Positions 1 through 6,684 of a DNA stretch of 6,779 bases are shown here, piece by piece. The notes below the pieces were generated by a model, which was given only the letters and a program-made list of their open reading frames with translations, did not search any database and had not been told where the DNA came from. How positions within the stretch are numbered: position 1 is the first letter of the stretch; each line of letters begins with the position of its first letter. Position numbers and translations under genes: made by a program. This stretch comes from Kordiimonadaceae bacterium UBA4441 (GTDB lineage Bacteria; Pseudomonadota; Alphaproteobacteria; Sphingomonadales; Emcibacteraceae), in assembly GCA_002390425.1 (NCBI GenBank), contig DGPL01000042.1:65881-72659 (forward strand), given 5' to 3'.

Positions 1-548
1 GCGGTGCCGCTCTTATGGCCACATTTTTCATTGTACCGACCGTCCTAATCTTTGGTTTAAATATGTCGCAAGGGCCAACGCTTCTGTTTTACACATTACC
101 GCAAGCATTCGCCGTTTTGCCAGGAGGAAGAATAATTGGTGCCGTGTTCTTATTGGCTTTATTCCTCGTCGCATTTTTATCGATCGTTGCAACAGTAGAA
201 GCCGTCGTCGGCAGCATTAGTGAACGATTAAAAGGGGAAAATAGCCGAAAGAAAATTATCCTCGCATTGTTAATTGTCGAAGTGCCTATGATTATCCCAA
301 GTGCCCATGACCCGGATTTCATAGGTAAAGTTGATCTTTATTTTGGGTCAGGAATGCAAATATTCGGTAGTGGCCTTGCGGTGCTCGTGATAACGCGCTT
401 CTTATCAAAATTTGATTTTTTACATGAAGTTTTTGGAAGCGTAACCATGAAGTGCCACCAACATTATTACCTTTGGATTAGAACAGCCGTGCCTATAACA
501 ATCTTTATTGTTCTGGCTACCTACCTATGGTCTCAATTTACGGCTTAG
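1..548 (+). CDS. Sodium-dependent (NSS/SNF family) transporter, C-terminal part, 5' truncated
   Basis: This is the C-terminal part of a Na+-coupled secondary transporter of the neurotransmitter:sodium symporter (LeuT-fold) family. These inner-membrane proteins usually import amino acids or related solutes. The frame is open to the left edge (first full codon at 3-5), so the Met codon at 15 is internal and the true start lies outside the window. Visible family signatures are a TM7-like segment followed by GPTLLFYTLPQ (extracellular loop 4) and LPGGRIIGAVFLLALF leading into TM8. Three further hydrophobic helices correspond to TM9-TM11, the last ending in LATYLWSQFTA at the stop. The missing part would hold TM1-TM6 with most of the Na+ and substrate sites, so the substrate cannot be inferred. 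It converges on the minus-strand TIGR03643 gene and overlaps its stop codon by 4 bp. Family assignment is confident. Confidence 0.88.
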   Translation, partial: GAALMATFFIVPTVLIFGLNMSQGPTLLFYTLPQAFAVLPGGRIIGAVFLLALFLVAFLSIVATVEAVVGSISERLKGENSRKKIILALLIVEVPMIIPSAHDPDFIGKVDLYFGSGMQIFGSGLAVLVITRFLSKFDFLHEVFGSVTMKCHQHYYLWIRTAVPITIFIVLATYLWSQFTA

Positions 549-799
549 CCTTTAAAAAATTGCTCATTCTTTTCAGTAAAAATCAATTTTTCATGCTTGC
601 TTTTTCGCCCCGAAACACGTTTTCGCCATACCCGAAAGCTAGAAGGTTTTAAGTAGGAACGCATAATCTTGATGACCTGCTTTTCACTGATACCAGTTTG
701 TCTTTCTATTGTATCAAAGCTGGTATGATCGCACCAAGCCATTTCAATGATCTGATTATATTCGTTTGAGAGTTCACTTTTGGGGGCTTTATTTTTCAA
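545..799 (-). CDS. TIGR03643 / DUF2805 family protein, TTG start
   Basis: A small 84-residue soluble protein matching the uncharacterised TIGR03643 (DUF2805) family, which is about 80-90 residues long and rich in conserved Trp and Met. The family core is visible: IIEMAWCDHTSFDTIE (17-32), a helix-turn-helix-like stretch ISEKQVIKIMRSYL (37-50), then the basic signature KPSSFRVWRKRVSGRKSKH (51-69). The HTH-like region and strongly basic second half suggest nucleic-acid binding, but that is inference; no function is known to me. The start is TTG at 799-797. An in-frame TAG lies three codons upstream, no ATG precedes the conserved core, and a GAAGG Shine-Dalgarno sits 9 nt before it. It begins 24 bp after the photolyase stop, so it is probably co-transcribed with that gene. 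Its stop codon overlaps the convergent transporter stop. Confidence 0.85.
   Translation of the reverse strand: MKNKAPKSELSNEYNQIIEMAWCDHTSFDTIERQTGISEKQVIKIMRSYLKPSSFRVWRKRVSGRKSKHEKLIFTEKNEQFFKG
555..591. terminator. AT-rich inverted repeat at convergent gene ends, possible weak bidirectional terminator
   Basis: AAAAATTG (555-562) and CAATTTTT (584-591) form a perfect 8-bp inverted repeat with a 21-nt loop. It starts 6 bp after the transporter stop and lies inside the last codons of the TIGR03643 gene. Both strands end the stem in a T run, as a bidirectional terminator would. However, the stem has only one G-C pair and the loop is large, so it would be weak and may simply reflect the AT-rich codons. 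Confidence 0.25.
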
Positions 800-808
800 A
801 TTATTCTA

Positions 809-813
809 CCTTC
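809..813 (-). promoter_or_regulatory. Shine-Dalgarno supporting the TTG start of the TIGR03643 gene
   Basis: On the minus strand GAAGG is followed by a 9-nt spacer and TTG. It lies in the 24-bp gap after the photolyase stop. With the in-frame TAG at 808-806 it excludes a longer protein and makes TTG the best start. Confidence 0.55.
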
Positions 814-823
814 ATCAATAGCA

Positions 824-2353
824 TTAAACGATCTCACCGCGATCTAGTGAATTCAAAAAACGTCTGCTATCTTCTTTTATTGCATTGATTTTGTCTAATT
901 CCATTTTTTCAAGTAGGTTATAAACTATTCTTAGCCTGTTATTATTGCTCAACTTTTCTTGATTTCGAATTAAAAAATCCCAGTATAAATAATTAAATGG
1001 GCAAGCATCAGGTCCATTTTTCTTCGTCGCTTTATAGCGGCAATTTTTACAGTAATCTGACATTTTATTTATGTAAGACCCGCTCGCCGCATAGGGTTTA
1101 GACGCTAAATTACCGCCATCTGCAAATAAAATCATTCCAGTAACATTTGGAAGCTCGACCCATTGAAAGGCATCGGCATAAACGATTAAATACCATTCAT
1201 TTACTTCTTCGGGTGATAAACCTGCTATGAGTGAAAAATTCCCTAGTACCATTAAGCGCTGAATATGATGGGCATAGGCATTTTCTTTAGTTTCCTTAAC
1301 GCATTGACGCAGGCAATTCATTTGCGTTTCGCCGTTCCAAAATAAATTGGGCAGTTTACGGTTTGCTTCTAAATAGTTTTCATTTTCATAGTGCGGCATT
1401 TTCAACCAATAAATACCGCGGACATATTCCCGCCAGCCTATTATTTGCCGAATAAAACCCTCCACCGCATTAAGAGGGGCCAATCCTTCTTCATATGCAT
1501 TTTCAGCTTCACGCACACATTCATAAGGTAATAGAAGTCCACAATTAATGTAGAAACTAATATGAGAATGATACATCCACGGCTCACCTTCTATCATGGC
1601 ATCCTGATAATCACCAAAGTGAGCGAGGCGTTTATTAATAAACATAGTAAGGGCATTTAGGGCATCATCCCTGGTAACGGCAAAATAGAATGTTTCAAGA
1701 TCGCCAAAATGATCTGGGAAAAAATGCTCGACTAATTTTATAACGTCTTGTGTAATAGTGTCTGGTTTTTTATCGAATGGTTTAGGTACCGACAATCCTT
1801 CTTTAGGGGGCTTACGGTTTTCTGCATCAAAATTCCACGCGCCTCCCTTTGGCTTTCCCTTATCCATTAGAATTTCATATTTTTTTCGCATCTCGCGATA
1901 GAAATATTCCATTCGTAATTGTTTACGACCCTCTGCCCATGTTTCGAACTCTTCATGAGTGGATAAAAACCGGTCATCCGCTCTTATTTCAAGAGGCACG
2001 CCAAAATCCGTATTTTTAAGATCTTCCAATACTCGATATTCGCTTGGTTCCGTGAAGATTACTTTGCTTGGTGAATAAAGTTTAATCACGCGTTTAAGTT
2101 CAGCTACAAATGAATTTTTATTCTTTGCATCATCAAGCTTGGTATAACGTAATTGATACCCTAGATTTAACAGCTCTTTTGCAAAGTGCCGCATCGCAGA
2201 GAAAATAAATGCTATTTTTTTCTTATGATGTTTAACATATGTAGCTTCTTCCCATACTTCACACATAAAAATCATATCTTTTTCAGGATTAAATCCTTCA
2301 AGACAAGATATTTTTTGATTGAGCTGATCACCTAGTATAAAGTGTAAATTCAT
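824..2353 (-). CDS. phrB: FeS-type bacterial cryptochrome / (6-4) photolyase (PhrB-like)
   Basis: A 509-residue, full-length member of the deoxyribodipyrimidine photolyase-related (DPRP, FeS-BCP) group, typified by Agrobacterium PhrB. These flavoproteins use blue light to reverse (6-4) pyrimidine photoproducts, with FAD, a 6,7-dimethyl-8-ribityllumazine antenna and a [4Fe-4S] cluster. The N-terminal antenna domain starts with LHFILGDQLN and includes HHKKKIAFIFSAMRHFA (42-58). The helical FAD domain carries NAVEGFIRQIIGWREYVRGI (295-314) and the AHHIQRLM motif with the conserved His pair (362-363) and Arg366. All four cluster ligands are present: Cys347, Cys435, Cys438 and Cys451, with CX2CX12C spacing as in PhrB. 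Aromatic residues aligned to the PhrB electron chain are kept (Trp339, Trp387, Tyr388). An in-frame TAA four codons upstream fixes the ATG; no good Shine-Dalgarno is visible. The TIGR03643 gene follows after 24 bp. Repair specificity is inferred from the family. Confidence 0.95.
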   Translation of the reverse strand: MNLHFILGDQLNQKISCLEGFNPEKDMIFMCEVWEEATYVKHHKKKIAFIFSAMRHFAKELLNLGYQLRYTKLDDAKNKNSFVAELKRVIKLYSPSKVIFTEPSEYRVLEDLKNTDFGVPLEIRADDRFLSTHEEFETWAEGRKQLRMEYFYREMRKKYEILMDKGKPKGGAWNFDAENRKPPKEGLSVPKPFDKKPDTITQDVIKLVEHFFPDHFGDLETFYFAVTRDDALNALTMFINKRLAHFGDYQDAMIEGEPWMYHSHISFYINCGLLLPYECVREAENAYEEGLAPLNAVEGFIRQIIGWREYVRGIYWLKMPHYENENYLEANRKLPNLFWNGETQMNCLRQCVKETKENAYAHHIQRLMVLGNFSLIAGLSPEEVNEWYLIVYADAFQWVELPNVTGMILFADGGNLASKPYAASGSYINKMSDYCKNCRYKATKKNGPDACPFNYLYWDFLIRNQEKLSNNNRLRIVYNLLEKMELDKINAIKEDSRRFLNSLDRGEIV

Positions 2354-2365
2354 AAGAAAATTTTA

Positions 2366-2390
2366 GAAGCATATTTATATTTAATGCTTC
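2366..2390 (-). repeat. 7-bp inverted repeat (hairpin or operator candidate) just upstream of phrB
   Basis: On the minus strand GAAGCAT and ATGCTTC are perfect inverted copies separated by 11 A/T-only bases. They end 12 bp before the photolyase ATG, where a ribosome binding site would normally be, and no clear Shine-Dalgarno is present. The loop contains TATAAA, which could be a -10 element with a weak TTAAAA 17 bp upstream. It could be an operator or a leader hairpin. As a terminator for the SPFH operon it is poor: the following TAAAATTTT is not a clean T run. Confidence 0.35.
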
Positions 2391-2517
2391 CCGCGCTTTT
2401 AAACAGAATTAAATTACTTCGAACAATTGGCGTTTCACGCAAATCATACCGAAAACTACACTTTGTTTACGTTATGAAAACAGTATTGGACGCAACTTAA
2501 TAAATTACAGTCAATTA

Positions 2518-3423
2518 TTATCGGCCGATGACTTGTACACTATCACTTTGTGCGCTTTTATCCGGAACAATATAAACTTTAACGCCTTTCAAAATGTCAG
2601 TCATTTCTTCTAAGTAAAGCCTACGTTCCATTGATTGTGGTGATTTTTGCCATTCTTGGGCCAAGTTTGTAAAGCGCGCCACGTCACCTTTTGCTTTTTC
2701 AATCCGGGCGAACTTATTTGATCGACCTTCATTTCTAATTCTATTTGCTTCTGCTTCCGCTTCAAATAGCATTTGATTTTTCTGGGTCTCTGCTTGCTCA
2801 AGAGTACGGTAGCGATCTGAATTGGCGTTTTGTACAAGTTGAAACGCATCCGCAACACCATCATTATTCGGCGGTGATAATGATTTAATGATAACATCCT
2901 GAACTTGAATTCCAATTTGTGCTTCATCTAATTCAATTTGCATCGCTTGCTGAATTTCTCTACCCAGTAATTGACGGCCGGTGGTTAAAATATCATCGAC
3001 ACTTTGCTCCACGAGTGTTCGTGTCAACATTTTTTGCGCAAGAAAATCAAGAAACACTTCCGGGCTATCATGGGACACTTCGTATAAATCAAGTTGCGTA
3101 ATTGTATACTGAATATCAATTTTAATCTCTACCAAGCTCGCGCCGCCCGTCATCCATAAATTACGCGCTCCGAAGGTAAAGCTTTCTAGTTCCGGTGCGG
3201 TTTCACCAACAGATAGTATCAAGTTAGCTTTGGTGGTTTTAACGGTTTGTCTGCCAAATGGATATGGCAAATTCCAATGAATTCCAGCCTCAACATTCTT
3301 ATCTATCATTTTGCCGAAAATATAAGTAACGGCTGTATCTTCGGGCTCCACCGCGTAAAAACCCGTTACCGCATATAACGGTATAATAAGTGCGCCTAAA
3401 CTATATAAAATTTTCTTGAACAT
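2518..3423 (-). CDS. hflK: HflK-like SPFH (prohibitin/stomatin-type) membrane protein
   Basis: A 301-residue SPFH/Band 7 protein of the HflK type, anchored by one N-terminal membrane helix (about residues 4-25). By analogy with HflK, the SPFH domain (about 26-185) would be periplasmic and contribute to an HflK/HflC cage that modulates the FtsH protease. HflK features are PP (184-185) followed by DAFQLVQNANSDRYRTLEQA, a Glu/Ala-rich helix, then GDVARFTNLAQEWQKSP and RRLYLEEMTDILK, which parallel the HflK C-terminal region. It lacks the Gly-rich cytoplasmic N-terminus of E. coli HflK, and the usual TxDEN segment before the SPFH beta strand reads TGGAS. I chose ATG at 3423 because AGGTGG lies 8 nt before it. 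A GTG at 3435, directly after the hflC stop, would add only four residues. It is the last of three SPFH genes in a row and is probably a paralogue of housekeeping HflK. Confidence 0.85.
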   Translation of the reverse strand: MFKKILYSLGALIIPLYAVTGFYAVEPEDTAVTYIFGKMIDKNVEAGIHWNLPYPFGRQTVKTTKANLILSVGETAPELESFTFGARNLWMTGGASLVEIKIDIQYTITQLDLYEVSHDSPEVFLDFLAQKMLTRTLVEQSVDDILTTGRQLLGREIQQAMQIELDEAQIGIQVQDVIIKSLSPPNNDGVADAFQLVQNANSDRYRTLEQAETQKNQMLFEAEAEANRIRNEGRSNKFARIEKAKGDVARFTNLAQEWQKSPQSMERRLYLEEMTDILKGVKVYIVPDKSAQSDSVQVIGR

Positions 3424-3431
3424 CTTTTTAT

Positions 3432-3437
3432 CCACCT
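3432..3437 (-). promoter_or_regulatory. Shine-Dalgarno AGGTGG deciding the start of the HflK-like gene
   Basis: AGGTGG overlaps the hflC TAG stop and sits 8 nt before ATG 3423-3421, an ideal spacing. The alternative GTG start (3435-3433) lies inside this motif and has only a purine-rich AGAAGAG close upstream. The arrangement fits translational coupling of the two genes. Confidence 0.55.
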
Positions 3438-4344
3438 ATCTCTTCTTTAAAGGTGGGTTGGTAAGAAGATCAAGTAAGGGCGAATCTTCTGGTAAGATTA
3501 ACGTTGTGTCATCATCAATGATGCTCTGGTAAACCTCTAGAGTTCTAAGGAATTCATAAAAATCCTCTCTGTCTTTATAGGCTTCAGCATATATGCGCGC
3601 GGCTTCGGCTTCACTTTCACCGCGGGCAATTTCGGCATCTGCTTCGGCTGACGATATAATTTCAGCACTTTGTCTGCTGGCGTCAGCGAGGATTTTTCTT
3701 GCTTCAGCATCCCCTTCTGAACGATATGATTTTGCAATACGTTCACGTTCTGCACGCATACGTGCATAAACACTGATCAAATTCTGAGCTGGGAAATTAA
3801 ATTTTGATACGCCGACGGTCGAAAATTCAATACCATAATCACGGCTGGCAATTGCTGATGCTTCCGTGAATATTTTCTGCTCCATGGCTAAAATATTTTC
3901 TGACGCCTTCATATCTTCTAATTGTGTAATGTCAGCAGGAATATAATCAGTAAATGGTTTTTGACCTAGGGCCGCACCAAAGAGCGATTTCACAAGATTT
4001 TCAATTCGAGCCTCTGCTGCATCACGTGTTCTTAAAGCGGTCAGGAATTTTTCAGGATCGATAATTTTCCACGTTAAAAAAGAGGACACAATGATATTCT
4101 TTTTATCAGACGTCAGGAATTCTTCTTCCGGGATGATCTGATACATGTTTCTCTTATCAAAACGAACAACGCGTTCAAAAGGAATGGGAAGCTTTACTTT
4201 TAATCCCGGATCATCATGCACGGCGACCGTACGTCCAAAGCGTGTCACAATGCTATATTCGGCTTCATTTACGACATAAAATGATGTTGTAAGATAACAT
4301 GCTATCAAAACCGAAACTATAATGGTGGCTTTATTATTAATCAT
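3436..4344 (-). CDS. hflC: HflC-family SPFH membrane protein
   Basis: A 302-residue protein of the HflC family, the partner of HflK in the membrane-anchored cage around FtsH. Residues 6-24 form the single N-terminal membrane helix. The SPFH domain follows (NEAEYSIVTRFGR at 26-38, with PGLKVKLPIPFERV at 46-59). The diagnostic HflC segment VYARMRAERERIAKSYRSEG (192-211) is nearly canonical. It leads into a long Ala/Glu-rich coiled-coil helix to about 256 and the HflC-type DFYEFLRTLEVYQ (261-273) and TTLILPEDSPLLDLL (280-294) ending. Length and order match the family. ATG at 4344 has AAGGA about 11 nt upstream, directly after the stop of the fusion gene, with 15 bp between the genes. The close packing between two HflK-like genes argues that the three proteins assemble together. 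Whether it contacts FtsH cannot be told here. Confidence 0.92.
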   Translation of the reverse strand: MINNKATIIVSVLIACYLTTSFYVVNEAEYSIVTRFGRTVAVHDDPGLKVKLPIPFERVVRFDKRNMYQIIPEEEFLTSDKKNIIVSSFLTWKIIDPEKFLTALRTRDAAEARIENLVKSLFGAALGQKPFTDYIPADITQLEDMKASENILAMEQKIFTEASAIASRDYGIEFSTVGVSKFNFPAQNLISVYARMRAERERIAKSYRSEGDAEARKILADASRQSAEIISSAEADAEIARGESEAEAARIYAEAYKDREDFYEFLRTLEVYQSIIDDDTTLILPEDSPLLDLLTNPPLKKR

Positions 4345-4359
4345 TTTAAATATCTTCCT

Positions 4360-6504
4360 TTAATCCTTAAACTTAAATCTGACCACGTCTTCTGCATTGG
4401 GGTCGAGCCACAAATCAAGGCCTTGAGAATTTCTTAGGCCGTTGAGATAAAGCGTCGGTAAAACCAATGATTTTTCCTGTGCTTCAAGCTGTAGTCGTTT
4501 TTCAGTCAGATATGGATATTCTTGGTGAACATCAGCGAGCGGTTTAAATCCTGCTGCTTCCCCTTTGGCACTTGCCACATTATTCACTGCATTAATTCTT
4601 GCATTTGCCTTAATGGTTTCAGAATTTCCTTTTGCTTCGTTAAGCATGGAAATGGCATCACCATCGGCTAGGAATAATTCTCTTTGTAAATCTTCTAGGG
4701 CACTTGCTACATCACGAAATGCATCATGCACTCTATTAGGTGCATGAACATAAACGAGCCTTGCATCCAATACATTGAAGCCCTGCTCTAGCGACTTTAC
4801 CTTAAGCTTTAATGCTTCGCGAAAACGGCTTTCGAGGTTTCCTCGCTCCGTTGTGAATACTTGATCGATTGGCAATTGTATTGATTCAGAAACAAGAACC
4901 TGACGCGCAAGATCCATTAAAAGATTATCATTTTGCTCGCTATAAAAATGGTAATTATAAATATCATCAATTTCATAAGTAATAACCGACTTAATCAACA
5001 ATACATTTTCATCAGCCGTTAAATAGGTATTGGAGTTTTCATAAGAATTAACCCGTTGGCCGCTTACGGTAAAATTACCAAGACTTTCATCAATGGAAAT
5101 TTGGCGTACGGTACTGCTTTCCACAACAACCGTTTCTGTAATCGGTGACGGTAATCTAAAATAAAGACCGGCCGATAAATCTTTATCAACCACTTCACCG
5201 AAACGCATAATCATCCCTTGACTGCCCGGTGGCACTTGAAGCGTGTAAAATGGATAAAGCGCAATAATAAAAATTGCCGCTAGAGCAGTCGTCAGGTTTT
5301 TCTGATGTGTTTTTAGAAAACACCCCGCAATCGCTGCTTGTTTTTTAAGATCATTTAATGGCGCACGGTAACTCTTACGCCAGAAGCTAACAAGTACAAG
5401 ACCAACAAAAACAATAGTCGAGGCCGTTTTTAAAACGAACCAAAAGGTGCTATCTACACTATTAAGGGCTATCGTTGCTTCTGATCTGATAATATCCGCT
5501 GCAAAATAATCAAGCGTAATTCCGAATATAATAGCCACAATGATAATGGAAGACAAATACGCCCACATCACTCTATAACCAAGCATCTTACCAACGATAT
5601 TAATGGTCGCAATACTGGTCGCAGGACCGGTTAAGAGATACACAAGTGCTGCCCCTGGTGAAAGACCGCTAACGATCAAGCCGGCGGCGACGGGCGTGGA
5701 CATGCTCGCGCAAGTGTAAAGTGGAACACTAATCAAAACCATAATCAGCATTGAAAGAAGAACCGCTAAAAAGCTATCACCAAATGAAAAGAAATTATCA
5801 GGAACAAGCGCAAGCATGATACCAGTAATCACAAGCCCGACGACAACCCAGAAGGCAATATCATCAAGCATCGGGCCAAAGCCATATTTGAATATGCCTT
5901 TACCTTTTTCTTTTAAGGTTTCATTTTTTGAATCTGCAAGATCATCGTGATGATGATGGTGGTGATCGTGATCATGGCCATGCCCATCATGATGATCGTG
6001 ATGATGATGTTCCGAAAGCTCATCAAGTTTCTTTTGCTCTTCTTTAGAAAGCGCGACTTGTTCTTTTTCATCGCGCGTTAAAAACGCGCACGCCAGGCCT
6101 GCGGCGATTGCGCTAATTATGGCGGCAAATGGACGGTATATGGCCATAACTGGCCCAAGCAAACCATAGGATACAATAACGGAATCGACACCCGTTTCCG
6201 GCACGGATACAATGAATGAGGCCGTCGCCGGTTTTGAAGCACCTTTTTTCCTGAGTGTTGCTGCAGCGGGAAGCACGCTACATGAACATAACGGAAGCGG
6301 AGCCCCTAAAAGCGTCGCCCAGAAAATACCTTTAATACCGTTTTGCCCTAGATTTTTCGTAATCAATTTCATAGGGATAAATTCGTGCATTATCCCGGAA
6401 AATAACAATCCGAATAAAATAAATATTGAGCTCTGATAAAATATTCCAATGATCTCAGTAAAGATACTGACCATAATATCATATAGGGCTAATATAAACT
6501 CCAT
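4360..6504 (-). CDS. Permease (ArsP/DUF318, SO_0444-like) fused to an HflK-like SPFH domain
   Basis: A 714-residue two-part membrane protein in one uninterrupted frame. Residues 1-335 are an ArsP_1/DUF318 permease resembling SO_0444-type Cu/Zn exporters. The first half carries PLPLCSCSVLP (69-79, Cys73 and Cys75) and SVPETGVDS (100-108). A charged loop (143-212) holds 15 His within 166-186. The second half carries PLYTCASMSTP (261-271, Cys265) and LLTGPATSIATINIVGKMLG (290-309). One more helix (354-375) and a basic, probably cytoplasmic linker (376-403) lead to a helix at 404-421, then an HflK-like SPFH domain (about 422-600) with LTADENVLLIKSVITYEI (495-512) and a helical tail with AKGEAAGF (646-653). 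Positive charges predict a periplasmic SPFH part, as in HflK. The permease family exports metals or organoarsenicals, so the substrate here is inferred. ATG at 6504 has AAGG 7 nt upstream. It heads the three-gene SPFH operon. Confidence 0.9.
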   Translation of the reverse strand: MEFILALYDIMVSIFTEIIGIFYQSSIFILFGLLFSGIMHEFIPMKLITKNLGQNGIKGIFWATLLGAPLPLCSCSVLPAAATLRKKGASKPATASFIVSVPETGVDSVIVSYGLLGPVMAIYRPFAAIISAIAAGLACAFLTRDEKEQVALSKEEQKKLDELSEHHHHDHHDGHGHDHDHHHHHHDDLADSKNETLKEKGKGIFKYGFGPMLDDIAFWVVVGLVITGIMLALVPDNFFSFGDSFLAVLLSMLIMVLISVPLYTCASMSTPVAAGLIVSGLSPGAALVYLLTGPATSIATINIVGKMLGYRVMWAYLSSIIIVAIIFGITLDYFAADIIRSEATIALNSVDSTFWFVLKTASTIVFVGLVLVSFWRKSYRAPLNDLKKQAAIAGCFLKTHQKNLTTALAAIFIIALYPFYTLQVPPGSQGMIMRFGEVVDKDLSAGLYFRLPSPITETVVVESSTVRQISIDESLGNFTVSGQRVNSYENSNTYLTADENVLLIKSVITYEIDDIYNYHFYSEQNDNLLMDLARQVLVSESIQLPIDQVFTTERGNLESRFREALKLKVKSLEQGFNVLDARLVYVHAPNRVHDAFRDVASALEDLQRELFLADGDAISMLNEAKGNSETIKANARINAVNNVASAKGEAAGFKPLADVHQEYPYLTEKRLQLEAQEKSLVLPTLYLNGLRNSQGLDLWLDPNAEDVVRFKFKD
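5947..6009 (-). other. Histidine-rich loop coding segment within the permease
   Basis: These codons specify 15 His among 21 residues (166-186), with Asp and Gly as the rest, between the two halves of the permease. Similar His/Asp loops occur in many Zn, Cu, Ni and Co transporters and bind metal. The repeated CAT/CAC codons make the DNA look like a low-complexity repeat, but it is an in-frame part of the gene. By the positive-inside rule the loop is probably cytoplasmic. Confidence 0.8.
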
Positions 6505-6594
6505 AACTTGACCTTTTATAATTTATCTAGCAGGCACCCTAAAAAAATATTCATTCTTCCCCAGTCCCTTTTTTTCTGATTCCAGAAGGCCTAA

Positions 6595-6622
6595 TTATTA
6601 TAGAGTTTTATCAAAATAATAA
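6595..6622 (-). repeat. AT-only inverted repeat in the leader of the permease-SPFH operon
   Basis: TTATTAT (6622-6616) and ATAATAA (6601-6595) form a perfect 7-bp inverted repeat with a 14-nt loop. Outer GGC (6626-6624) and GCC (6590-6588) could extend it across a bulge. It lies downstream of the best promoter, so it would be in the leader RNA. It is A/T-only and could be chance in this composition. Confidence 0.25.
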
Positions 6623-6654
6623 AGCCTTTCTTCAATCTTCAGAAATGTAGCAAA

Positions 6655-6684
6655 ATTATAAACGCAAGTAACCATAAGATTCAA
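6655..6684 (-). promoter_or_regulatory. Candidate sigma-70 promoter for the permease-SPFH operon
   Basis: On the minus strand TTGAAT (6684-6679) and a consensus TATAAT (6660-6655) are 18 bp apart. Transcription would start near 6648 and leave a leader of about 145 nt before the fusion gene. A second TATAAT at 6602-6597 has no recognisable -35. I see no convincing MerR-, Zur- or Fur-type operator, so metal control is not shown by the sequence. Confidence 0.45.

Noticed and set aside
89..322. Minus-strand open frame of 77 codons
   Set aside because: It is antisense to the clearly recognisable NSS transporter gene and shows no family features of its own.
2416..2440. LexA-like box (alphaproteobacterial GTTC-N7-GTTC) upstream of phrB
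   Set aside because: GTTC is present on the minus strand, but seven bases later the sequence reads TTTA rather than GTTC, so the box is incomplete.
2610..2927. Minus-strand open frame of 105 codons, and a plus-strand frame at 2919-3101
   Set aside because: Both overlap the HflK-like gene in other frames; the translations are low-complexity shadows with no recognisable motif.
3537..3773. Minus-strand open frame of 78 codons
   Set aside because: It lies wholly inside hflC in another frame and reflects the Ala/Glu-rich coiled-coil codons.
4565..4747. Plus-strand open frame, also one at 6212-6436
   Set aside because: Both are antisense to the permease-SPFH gene, whose reading frame is supported by strong family motifs throughout.
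5941..6012. Repetitive GAT/CAT triplets resembling a microsatellite or short repeat array
   Set aside because: They are in-frame His and Asp codons of the permease loop, with no spacer structure, so this is not a CRISPR or non-coding repeat.
4360..6504. Two separate genes wrongly joined by a frameshift
   Set aside because: The frame is continuous through the junction (residues 336-421), which encodes a sensible helix, basic linker and HflK-type membrane helix, and no Shine-Dalgarno plus start was evident before the SPFH part.
6566..6590. Short hairpin TTCTG-ATTC-CAGAA next to a T run
   Set aside because: The stem is only 5 bp and on the plus strand the T run lies before the stem rather than after it; on the minus strand an A run follows, so it is not a terminator in either direction.
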